From contig CALPUT020000047.1 of assembly GCA_943326825.2 (NCBI GenBank), forward strand, positions 1 to 11,302: a stretch of 11,302 nucleotides of DNA, in the 5' to 3' direction. How positions within the stretch are numbered: position 1 is the first letter of the stretch; the number at the start of each line of letters is the position of its first letter. The stretch is from Chryseobacterium gleum. GTDB lineage: Bacteria > Bacteroidota > Bacteroidia > Flavobacteriales_D > Crocinitomicaceae. The notes under the pieces are model-generated. The model had not been told where the DNA came from. It ran no database searches and saw only the letters and a program-made list of their open reading frames with translations. Below are positions 1-7,300 of this stretch, in pieces. The translations under genes and the position numbers were made by a program.

Positions 1-111
1 AAACAATAAATCTTCAAAGGTCCGAATACCCAATTCTTTTTTAAGAATTTCAGCACGTTGCGGACCAACACCTTTTAAATATTCAATGGGTGTTTGAAGA
101 AAAACATTCAT
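1..111 (-). CDS. recG: ATP-dependent DNA helicase RecG, N-terminal fragment (cut by window edge)
   Basis: Reading the minus strand from the ATG at 109-111 gives 37 codons open to the window edge. The peptide contains TPIEYLKGVGPQRAEIL and ends GIRTFEDLLF. This matches the extreme N-terminus of bacterial RecG, where a helix-hairpin-helix-like 'KGVGP' segment leads into the wedge domain. RecG is a superfamily 2 helicase that reverses stalled replication forks and branch-migrates Holliday junctions. Only about 5% of a roughly 700-aa protein is visible, so the helicase motifs cannot be checked. The next in-frame upstream codons give no better start. The gene lies 76 bases downstream of dsbD on the same strand, but a strong terminator sits between them, so it is probably not simply co-transcribed with dsbD. 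The identification rests on a short but characteristic motif. Confidence 0.85.
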   Translation of the reverse strand, partial: MNVFLQTPIEYLKGVGPQRAEILKKELGIRTFEDLLF

Positions 112-122
112 AAAGTAAAGGT

Positions 123-151
123 AAAAAAATCCCCCGAAAATTTCGAGGGAT
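123..151 (-). terminator. Rho-independent terminator of the dsbD operon
   Basis: On the minus strand the transcript reads AUCCCUCGAAA, a short loop, then UUUCGGGGGAU, followed by a run of seven U (positions 129-123). The stem is 10-11 bp and includes one U-G wobble (146/134). Read from the plus strand that position is a C-A mismatch, so the hairpin is better formed in the minus direction. It starts 37 bases past the dsbD stop codon, the normal place for an intrinsic terminator. Confidence 0.85.
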
Positions 152-187
152 CTTAGAATTTGAATATTTAATTTATGTTGAGATTAA

Positions 188-2278
188 TTATTTTGCTTCG
201 TTGAAAGATTTTAGACCTGCATCTAACCAATTTTGGAAATCTGAAGTCTTACTTGTGTGTTCATAATCAGCCGAACCGTTTGTTAAATCTTTACCATTCA
301 CATCTTGCATTATATAATATGGTTGAGCTAAAATATTATAACGATTAATTTGCATTAACTTCCATTTATCACCAGCTGTTTTAACAGTCATATTTCTTCC
401 ATCGATAGTTTTAAAAACACCTTGTTCACTTTTCGGTAATTCCTCTCGATCATCAACGTGTAAAGAAACAATTACAACATCATTCGTTAATTTATTTAGA
501 ACACCTTCTTCCCCCCAAACTTGTTGCTCCATTTTACGACAATTTACGCAATTGATTCCAGTGAAATCTACGAATAATGGTTTGTTTACTTCTTTTGCAT
601 ATGCTAATGCTTTATCGTAATCATGAAAAACATTTATGTTTTGAGGACCTAAATATGTTCCTTCAGGACCACCTTTTTGAGCAAGTGTGATTCCTCCACC
701 AAAACCAGTTGGAGATTCACTATATTGTAATGGAGGAGGAAATGCACTCATTATTTTTAAAGGAGCACCCCACATTCCAGGAATCATATAGATCACGAAT
801 AATAAAGTTGTAGTTCCTAATAAAACTCTACCAACAGATAATTTTTCCATTGGACTATCATGTGGCATTCTGATTTTTCCGAATAAATACAATGTCAAGA
901 CTGTAAATACTGCAATCCAAACACCAATAAACATTTCTCTTTCCAATAAATGTAAATTCCATGTCATATCAGCATTTGATAAGAATTTAAAAGCTAAAGC
1001 CAATTCTAAAAATCCTAAAACTACTTTTACTGAATTTAACCATCCACCAGATTTCGGCATTGAATTTAACCATCCTGGAAACATAGCAAATAACGCAAAT
1101 GGTAATGCTAACGCTAATGAAAACCCGAACATCCCAATAATTGGAGTAATTCCACCAACACTTGCAGCTTCAACAATTAGAGATCCAACAATTGGTCCTG
1201 TACAAGAAAAAGAAACCAATGCTAAAGCTAATGCCATAAAAAAGATTCCTACTAAACCACCTTTATCTGCTCTTGCATCTGCTTTGTTTACCCATGAATT
1301 TGGCATTCTTATTTCAAATGCACCAAGAAATGAAACAGCAAAAACAACTAACAAAACAAAGAATACAAAATTGAACCATGGATCTGTTGACATTTTATTT
1401 AATGCATCAGCTCCAAATATTGCTGTTACAGCAGTTCCTAAAGTGATGTAAATTAAAATTATTGAGATTCCGAAAATTGAAGCATTTTTAATTCCTTGCG
1501 CTTTAGATTTACTTTGTTTTGTGAAAAAACTAACTGTCATTGGAATCATAGGGAAAACACAAGGTGTAAATAAAGCTGCTAATCCACTTATAAAAGAAAT
1601 AATGAAAATTGCCAATAAAGATTTTTTCTCATCTTTTTTCGGTGCAATTTTCACATTTTTCTCATCAGGTTTTGCTGACACATCAGCTGTAGTTTCTATT
1701 TCACCTTCCACATTTTCAATTACTGAATCAACTGAACTAGCTTGATCATTAATAGGATTCACTTCTGAAGTCGCACTCGATTTCAAACCTTTAACATTTA
1801 CCTTAAAATTTCCATCATAAGGAGCTAAACAATGTGTTTCATCACACGTTTGAAATGAAAAAGTTCCATTTAACACAAAATCTTTTTCAGAATTAACTTT
1901 AATTTTTTGTTTTAATATTATTTTACCTTCATGATAACTTAAATCTTCGTCAGATTCTACATCATGTTTAACTATAGGCTTTGGCTCAACAATACTTCCA
2001 ACTGTTTTGAAAGTAGATGCTTTAGTTAATTTAAAAGTCGTAGGCAACCCAAATACACCTTTTGGCAAAACAATTGAATTGATATGCCAATGTGTTTCCA
2101 TCTTTACCTCAGCAATAATAGTTGCTTCTGCACCTTTTTGTTCTATAGAAAATTTCCATTTCGCTTTATCTTCTGGATACTCAATCTGAGCTAAAATAGC
2201 TTTTGAACTGAATAGAACAAAAAACAACATGATCATTTTCATGACATTGAAAACATTTTTACTTTTCATCTTTGGCAT
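188..2278 (-). CDS. dsbD: Thiol:disulfide interchange protein DsbD (full length, three domains)
   Basis: This 696-aa protein moves electrons from cytoplasmic thioredoxin across the inner membrane to periplasmic thiol-disulfide proteins. It has a signal peptide at about 1-30 (hydrophobic core, likely cleavage after AILA). The periplasmic alpha domain spans about 31-165 with the redox pair C145/C150 (CDETHC). A Ser/Glu/Lys-rich linker covers 166-218. The CcdA-like membrane domain spans about 220-503 with some eight hydrophobic segments and the membrane cysteines C240 (FTPCVFP) and C359 (SFSCTGP). The C-terminal thioredoxin domain spans about 550-690 with a CVNC active site at 577-580 and a likely cis-proline at P653 (AQPYY). 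All six catalytic cysteines of the E. coli scheme are present. At 696 aa it is longer than the roughly 565-aa E. coli protein, which fits the long linker and an insertion near 612-640. An ATG three codons in (2269) is an equally possible start; no Shine-Dalgarno sequence decides. It follows the small alpha-domain gene by 17 bases and ends at a terminator, so the two form an operon. Confidence 0.95.
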   Translation of the reverse strand: MPKMKSKNVFNVMKMIMLFFVLFSSKAILAQIEYPEDKAKWKFSIEQKGAEATIIAEVKMETHWHINSIVLPKGVFGLPTTFKLTKASTFKTVGSIVEPKPIVKHDVESDEDLSYHEGKIILKQKIKVNSEKDFVLNGTFSFQTCDETHCLAPYDGNFKVNVKGLKSSATSEVNPINDQASSVDSVIENVEGEIETTADVSAKPDEKNVKIAPKKDEKKSLLAIFIISFISGLAALFTPCVFPMIPMTVSFFTKQSKSKAQGIKNASIFGISIILIYITLGTAVTAIFGADALNKMSTDPWFNFVFFVLLVVFAVSFLGAFEIRMPNSWVNKADARADKGGLVGIFFMALALALVSFSCTGPIVGSLIVEAASVGGITPIIGMFGFSLALALPFALFAMFPGWLNSMPKSGGWLNSVKVVLGFLELALAFKFLSNADMTWNLHLLEREMFIGVWIAVFTVLTLYLFGKIRMPHDSPMEKLSVGRVLLGTTTLLFVIYMIPGMWGAPLKIMSAFPPPLQYSESPTGFGGGITLAQKGGPEGTYLGPQNINVFHDYDKALAYAKEVNKPLFVDFTGINCVNCRKMEQQVWGEEGVLNKLTNDVVIVSLHVDDREELPKSEQGVFKTIDGRNMTVKTAGDKWKLMQINRYNILAQPYYIMQDVNGKDLTNGSADYEHTSKTSDFQNWLDAGLKSFNEAK

Positions 2279-2295
2279 TTATTTTAAATTCTTAA

Positions 2296-2724
2296 TTATT
2301 TTAATTCAATTTTGAAAGGTATATCTGTTGGCGGTAAACACATGGTTTCATTACAAACCATAAATGTCAAAAAACCTTCAATTATTTGAGTAGTTTTAAA
2401 TTCAACTTTTTGTTTAAAAATAACTTCCCCTTTGTAAAAATCTAAAGTTGCTTCAAAATTCTCATCATATTCTTTGATAGGTGTTGGCTCTTCCGTTTTC
2501 CCAATCAATTTTACTTTTTCATTTGGTGTAAAGACAAAAGCCGTAGGGACAGGTCCAATTTTATTATTAATATATTGGCTATATAGATGCCATCCTTCTG
2601 CAATTGAAGCTTTCATTTCAATTGTTTTATTATCTGAGTTATAAGTAAAATCCCATTTCACTTTTTCTTGTGAGAATAGTACTTGACTTAAAATCAACAC
2701 TAAAAATGTAAGCAGTAATTTCAT
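2296..2724 (-). CDS. Stand-alone periplasmic DsbD alpha-domain protein
   Basis: This 142-aa protein consists of a signal peptide (about 1-18, ending VLFSQ) and one domain resembling the N-terminal domain of the DsbD encoded just downstream. The parallels are direct. Both have a KWxF segment after the signal, a GWHLYSQ / THWHINS segment, a GPVPTAFVF / GLPTTFKL segment, EEPTPIKEYD / VEPKPIVKHD, YKGEVIFKQKV / HEGKIILKQKI, and a closing cysteine motif CNETMC (C124/C129) against CDETHC. The protein stops right after that domain and has no membrane or thioredoxin part. A paired cysteine motif suggests it accepts electrons from DsbD or from another CcdA-type protein and passes them on in the periplasm; this is inference. 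The gap to dsbD is only 17 bases, which indicates an operon with this gene first. It is complete, with its own ATG, signal peptide and stop, so it is not a dsbD fragment. Confidence 0.85.
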   Translation of the reverse strand: MKLLLTFLVLILSQVLFSQEKVKWDFTYNSDNKTIEMKASIAEGWHLYSQYINNKIGPVPTAFVFTPNEKVKLIGKTEEPTPIKEYDENFEATLDFYKGEVIFKQKVEFKTTQIIEGFLTFMVCNETMCLPPTDIPFKIELK

Positions 2725-2741
2725 ATTTTTAATTTACAACT

Positions 2742-2749
2742 CAAATGTA
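2742..2749 (-). promoter_or_regulatory. Candidate -7 element of the dsbD operon promoter
   Basis: The minus strand reads TACATTTG, an exact match to the Bacteroidota -7 consensus TAnnTTTG, ending 17 bases before the ATG at 2724. A transcript starting about six bases downstream would have a leader of roughly a dozen bases. The -33 region shows only TTTT (2769-2766) instead of TTTG, and its 16-base spacing is slightly short, so the call rests mainly on the -7 box and its position. Confidence 0.45.
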
Positions 2750-2903
2750 CAAAAAGCATTTCTTTAAAACCTTTTGATTTAATAAAAAGCTTGTATTCCT
2801 AATTATTATAATTCAACTAAAAAAAGAATTAACATACCGCAAAACTGAATATTAAAAAATCAAACATTCTAAAAATAACATTACTTTTATCACTTGATAA
2901 AGC

Positions 2904-2932
2904 AAAAAAAAAGAGGAAATAAATTCCTCTTT
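2904..2932 (-). terminator. Rho-independent terminator after the 94-aa gene
   Basis: The minus strand forms a stem AAAGAGGAA / TTCCTCTTT (9 bp, about 2932-2910) around a 5-base loop, followed directly by T residues. The tract of nine A at 2904-2912 on the plus strand provides the T-run, part of which also pairs in the stem. It begins 22 bases past the stop codon of the 94-aa gene and points the same way, so it would end the transcript carrying that gene and perhaps tsaD. Confidence 0.8.
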
Positions 2933-2953
2933 AAACATTTTTATAAAGTATAA

Positions 2954-3238
2954 TTAAAATTTTATATCCACAATTCTTGAAATTGGAATCCAAACCCCAC
3001 CTTTCAAACAAATATATTTTGCTCCATTAGCCCAAACAGTTGTATCAACTCTTTTCAAACCTGTGTCATCTTGAAAAATTATAGAAACTTTACCATGATG
3101 AGCATTTCCTAACAAAGTTGCTTTCTCAATCATTTTCATGATATCAGGGCTTTGATCAACTTCAATTGAATTATCATGAAACGACAAAGAAGCTACTAGT
3201 TCTTTCTCGATAAGTTCTGGTGTCGTTGTCTCTTTCAT
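2954..3238 (-). CDS. Small conserved-looking protein of unknown function (94 aa)
   Basis: I cannot name this protein. It is 94 aa with no signal peptide, membrane segment or cysteine motif (a single Cys at about 77), so it is probably cytoplasmic. The N-terminal third (1-30) is acidic and probably loop or helix (TPELIEKELVASLSF). A short helical segment follows (PDIMKMIEKATLLGN). The C-terminal half alternates in a way typical of small beta-barrels: KVSIIFQDD, VDTTVWANG, KYICLKGG, VWIPISRIVDIKF. The ending 'LKGG..IPI.RI..I.F' resembles, from memory, a family of small hypothetical proteins common in Flavobacteriia; I assign no function. The SH3-like look brings RNA- or polymerase-binding proteins such as Rof to mind, but this is only an impression. 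The gene follows tsaD by 109 bases on the same strand and ends at a strong terminator, so it may be the last gene of a tsaD transcript. It is real: its codon use resembles its neighbours and it has its own terminator. Confidence 0.75.
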   Translation of the reverse strand: MKETTTPELIEKELVASLSFHDNSIEVDQSPDIMKMIEKATLLGNAHHGKVSIIFQDDTGLKRVDTTVWANGAKYICLKGGVWIPISRIVDIKF

Positions 3239-3347
3239 ATCTAATCGGTTTTAGTAATCTTTAATTCAAAATTCGTCCCTCTTGCTGAACATAAAATTAA
3301 ATATAAAGAAATTATTTAATAATTAATAATTTTTTGCGAAATTAATA

Positions 3348-4370
3348 TTAAATTTTTAATCTCGCCATTGCAGTTACAGTTTGGTCGGCAAATATATCAT
3401 TTTTATACATATATTTTCCTGTTATAGCAATCATAGCTGCATTATCTGTACAAAATTCAAACTTTGGAATAAAAACATCCCACTTTTTTTGAATCCCTAT
3501 TTCACTTAATTTTGATCTCAAACCAGAATTAGCCGAAACACCTCCTGCAATAGCTATTTGATTAATTTTATAATCTTTTGATGCTGAAATCAGCTTCTTA
3601 AATAAAATTTCAATGATGGTCTTTTGAATCGATGCACACAAATCATTTAAATTTTCATCAATAAATTTTGGATTTTCTTTAACTTGTTTTTGAATAAAAT
3701 ATAAAATAGATGTTTTTAATCCACTAAAACTATAATCATATCCCTTTATTTGGGGTTTCGAAAATTCAAATCTATCTGGATTACCTAATTTTGCGTGCTT
3801 ATCAATTAACGGCCCACCTGGGTAAGGGAAACCTAATGTCTTAGCAGCTTTATCAAATGCTTCACCAGCAGCATCGTCAATCGTTTGACCAATCACTTCC
3901 ATTTTCAAATAATCTTTTACAAGAACGATTTGTGTATGTCCTCCAGAAACTGTCAAGCAAATAAATGGAAATTTAGGTTTAGCTTTTCCTTCATCATCTA
4001 TAAAATGTGCTAAAACGTGTCCATGCATGTGATTTACATCCAACAATGGAATATTCAACGCTAATGCAAAAGATTTAGCAAAAGAAGTTCCTACTACTAA
4101 AGAACCTAATAACCCTGGGCCTTTTGTAAATGCTACAGCATCAATATCTTGTAATGAAATACCCGCTTTCTTGATTGCCGTATCCACTACAGGAATAATA
4201 TTTTGTTGATGAGCTCTACTTGCTAGCTCTGGAACTACACCACCGTATATTTTATGAATTTCTTGTCCAGCTATAATATTTGATAAAATGGCTTCGTTTT
4301 TGATGACTGAAGCAGAAGTATCATCACAAGATGACTCAATACCTAGTATTATTATATCTTTTTGACTCAA
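3348..4370 (-). CDS. tsaD: tRNA N6-adenosine threonylcarbamoyltransferase TsaD
   Basis: TsaD transfers threonylcarbamoyl from threonylcarbamoyl-AMP to A37 of tRNAs that read ANN codons, working in the cytoplasm with TsaB and TsaE. The 340-aa length is normal for the family. Visible signatures, in order: GIESSCDDTSA (10-20), ELASRAHQ (48-55), the metal-binding NHMHGH (113-118, ligands H114 and H118), the nucleotide-binding SGGHTQIVLV (142-151), DDAAGEAFDKAAK (165-177), YPGGP (183-187), SFSGLKTS (214-221), AGGVSANSGLR (275-285) and FCTDNAAMI (306-314), whose D309 is the third metal ligand. The start codon is TTG (4370-4368). The frame upstream holds a TAA two codons earlier, and the first internal Met is residue 115, past essential motifs, so TTG is effectively forced. 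The gene is divergent from the tamB-like gene with 22 bases between the start codons. Confidence 0.96.
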   Translation of the reverse strand: MSQKDIIILGIESSCDDTSASVIKNEAILSNIIAGQEIHKIYGGVVPELASRAHQQNIIPVVDTAIKKAGISLQDIDAVAFTKGPGLLGSLVVGTSFAKSFALALNIPLLDVNHMHGHVLAHFIDDEGKAKPKFPFICLTVSGGHTQIVLVKDYLKMEVIGQTIDDAAGEAFDKAAKTLGFPYPGGPLIDKHAKLGNPDRFEFSKPQIKGYDYSFSGLKTSILYFIQKQVKENPKFIDENLNDLCASIQKTIIEILFKKLISASKDYKINQIAIAGGVSANSGLRSKLSEIGIQKKWDVFIPKFEFCTDNAAMIAITGKYMYKNDIFADQTVTAMARLKI

Positions 4371-4377
4371 CTTTTAG

Positions 4378-4385
4378 TAAATTTG
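4378..4385 (+). promoter_or_regulatory. Candidate -7 element for the tamB-like gene
   Basis: TAAATTTG matches TAnnTTTG exactly and ends 7 bases before the ATG at 4393. A start site at the usual distance would fall at about 4390-4392, giving an almost leaderless mRNA. A TTTG occurs at 4361-4364, but its 13-base spacing is shorter than the usual 17-23, so a proper -33 box is not evident. Confidence 0.35.
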
Positions 4386-4392
4386 TAATTGA

Positions 4393-7300
4393 ATGGCAAA
4401 AATAATTAAAATAATAGGAAGAATAGTCGGAATTTCATTTGAGTGGATTCTTATTTTTATTCTATTATTTGCTTTTGCAATTCGTACAAGCCCTGTTCAA
4501 ACTTATTTAGCAAGTTTTGCTACAGATATACTATCTAAAGAGTTAAAGACTGAATTCAAAATTGGAAAAGTTTCGATAGTATCTTTTGATAAATTAGCTT
4601 TAGAAGATGTTCTTATAAAGGATCAAAAACAAGAAACTTTAGCTTCAATCCCAAGGGTTTATGTTACACTTAAAAGTCTAAATCTTAGAGCAAACAAAAT
4701 TGTTTTAAACAAAATTGAACTTGATAAAGGATTGATTAATTTAAATCGTGATAAAACCACCGGTGATTATAATTATTGGTTTATTACTGATTATTTTGCT
4801 GGAGGAGAAAGCTCTGGAGGAAAGGCTATTGACCTATATTTAAACGAAATCCGTTTAAATGATATCAAATTCAACTACGATGATAATAGAAAATATTATT
4901 CCAAATTTGGTGTCGATTATGACCACATACATTTGAAACATGTAAACATAATAGCAAAAGACATTTCAGTTATTAATGAAACAATTAAAGCATCTATTAA
5001 AGAAATTTCTGCTATTGATAAATCTGGATTTATTCTAAAAAAATTCAAAACTAATTGTGAAATCTCACCAAAGGGTGTATTGATGAAAAATCTGAGCATA
5101 AAAACACCATATTCAAGTCTCTATGCAAAAAAAATGAATTTATTAATGGATCGTTATGAATGTTTTTATTCATTTGAAGATAGCGTATCTTTTGATTCTA
5201 AAATAAACCCAAGTGCCATATCTATGAAGGACATTGCGTTTTTTGCAACTGCACTTGAAGGAATGGAGCAAAAAGTCTTTTTAACAGCAGATGTTACTCG
5301 AAAAGTAAAGGATCTCAAAATCTCTAATTTAAAGTTCAAAACAGGTGATAATATTCAATTGATAGGAACACTTAATTTACCTGACTTTAGAAATTTTGAA
5401 AAGGCTTTTTTTCAAGAAAAAATTGACTTTTTAAATTTACCATTAGCAGATTTAAAAAAAATAAAAATGCCTAAGGACAATGGTGGTGGTTATTTAAGCT
5501 TTGATAAATATGTTGAACGATTGGAATATTTCAATGCGAAAAACTTAAAATTAGATGGTTTTTATTCTCAATTTGTCATTGCTGCAAATCAGTTGAACAC
5601 CTCGCTTGGCTCAATTAAGTTTGATAACGGTATAATATTTACTGAAAACAAACAAAATAATTCTTATTTCTTCGAGCGTTCAGAAGCGAGTGAATACGAT
5701 GTGAAAATAGAGAAATTTCAATTGGATAAATTCCTAAATGATTCCAATTTTGGAGAAGTTGATGGGACTGTCTTTTTGAGCGGAGAAGCATTTTCTATAA
5801 ACAACATTAAGTTTAATGATATAGAAGGTAATATAAATCATTTCCATTATTTAGATTATACCTATGAAAATCTATTTGTAGAGAATGGAAAATTCGTTGA
5901 TAACATTTTTGATGCTAAAATCGAAGTGAAAGACGATAATTTAAATCTCGTTTACGATGGATTTATCGATTTCAATGGAAATCAACATATGAATTTCAAT
6001 ATTGATTTAACAAAAGCAATTTTAGACAATTTAAATATAACTCATATTGACAACACAAAATTATCTTCAAATTTCACAATAGACTTAACAGGTTCAACTT
6101 CAAATTCGCTTTTTGGAACAATCAAAATGAATGGATTAGTTTACACGGAAGGTGATAAAAAAATAAATATTCCAGCTTTAACAATAAAAGTTGATCGTTC
6201 AATCGAAGAAGATATATTAACTATTAACAGTAGTGTTTTAAATACAACCATAATAGGTAAAGTAGATTTCGGAACTGTTGTAAATGATTTTAAAAATCAA
6301 TTTAGTAAAATATTCCCAGCAATTGTAAAACCGCAATTAGCAGTTAATTCTAAAAAAGGCAAAAAGAAAAAAACAATAATTAAACCTAAAAATCATTTTC
6401 AATATTCGATCGAAATAAAGGAAGCAAAAGACTTTTTAAGCATTTTTGTTCCAGACCTCATGATTTCAAGTGGTACTAAAATCAGCGGGAATTATATAGG
6501 TGAAACTGAAGATTTTTCAATGAAAATAATCTCTCCGTTCATCAATTATCAAAATATAAAAATGCAAACAATTGCAGTAGAACAAAAAGTTACATCTACT
6601 GAATTAACAGCCAATTACACCATTAAAAAATTTCATTTAAATGATAGTATCAATGTAGATAATTTAATTTTTAAAACATCTGGTACGAAAGACACGTTAA
6701 CGTCTCAATTAACTTGGAATCCTGAAACAAAAAATGATTCTAAGATAAGCTGGAATACTGTTGTTTTAGATTATGATAAATATAAAATTTTACTAGATCC
6801 TTCTTACTTTGCTTTACGAGAAAAAAGGTGGGATATTAAAAATCAATCGTTCATTGGAATAGATGGCTTAAACATTGAAGTAGTTAACTTTTTATTAGCT
6901 AGAAACGATCAATATATTGCCATAAATGGAAAAATTTCAACAAATGATGAAGAAAAATTAAACTTCAAAATAAATGATTTATTATTAGATGAGTTTGCTT
7001 ATTTAATTGGATCTCCTATCAATATTAGCGGCTTAGTTAATGGTTGGGGACATATATCGAATCCTTATAATAATTTAAATTATATTGGTGATGCAAACAT
7101 TCAAAACCTTTTTATAGATAATAGAGAAGTGGGAAATGTTTTTGTTCAATCTCAATGGAATAAAAATTCTAATAGCTTTGGATTAACCGGAGATTTAATC
7201 TATAAAAACATTGAAACATTTGCTTTTGAAGGAAATTATTCAGTCGACAAAAAAGATAATAATCTAGACTTCAACCTACTTTTCGACCATACTGACATTC

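Noticed and set aside
1521..1745. Plus-strand open frame of 74 codons inside dsbD
   Set aside because: It is antisense to the linker and first membrane segment of a clearly real gene and has no recognisable protein features; the same applies to the other short frames opposite tamB, accC and murF.
1621..1790. Low-complexity linker of DsbD considered as a possible fusion point or frameshift
   Set aside because: The reading frame is continuous and both flanking domains are in register. Variable linkers between the alpha and membrane domains are normal in DsbD.
2750..2903. The spacer between the dsbD operon promoter and the preceding terminator, examined for a small gene or RNA
   Set aside because: I found no open frame with coding character, no stable hairpin besides the terminator and no repeat. 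It appears to be plain A/T-rich spacer.
3267..3274. GAATTTTG (minus strand) as a -7 promoter element for the 94-aa gene
   Set aside because: It misses the first T of TAnnTTTG and no -33 TTTG lies at the right distance. Near-matches are frequent in such A/T-rich spacers.
3309..3332. 8-bp inverted repeat AAATTATT / AATAATTT after tsaD as a possible terminator
   Set aside because: A stem of only A-T pairs would be too weak to terminate, and the bases after it are not a clean T-run. Co-transcription of tsaD with the 94-aa gene stays open.
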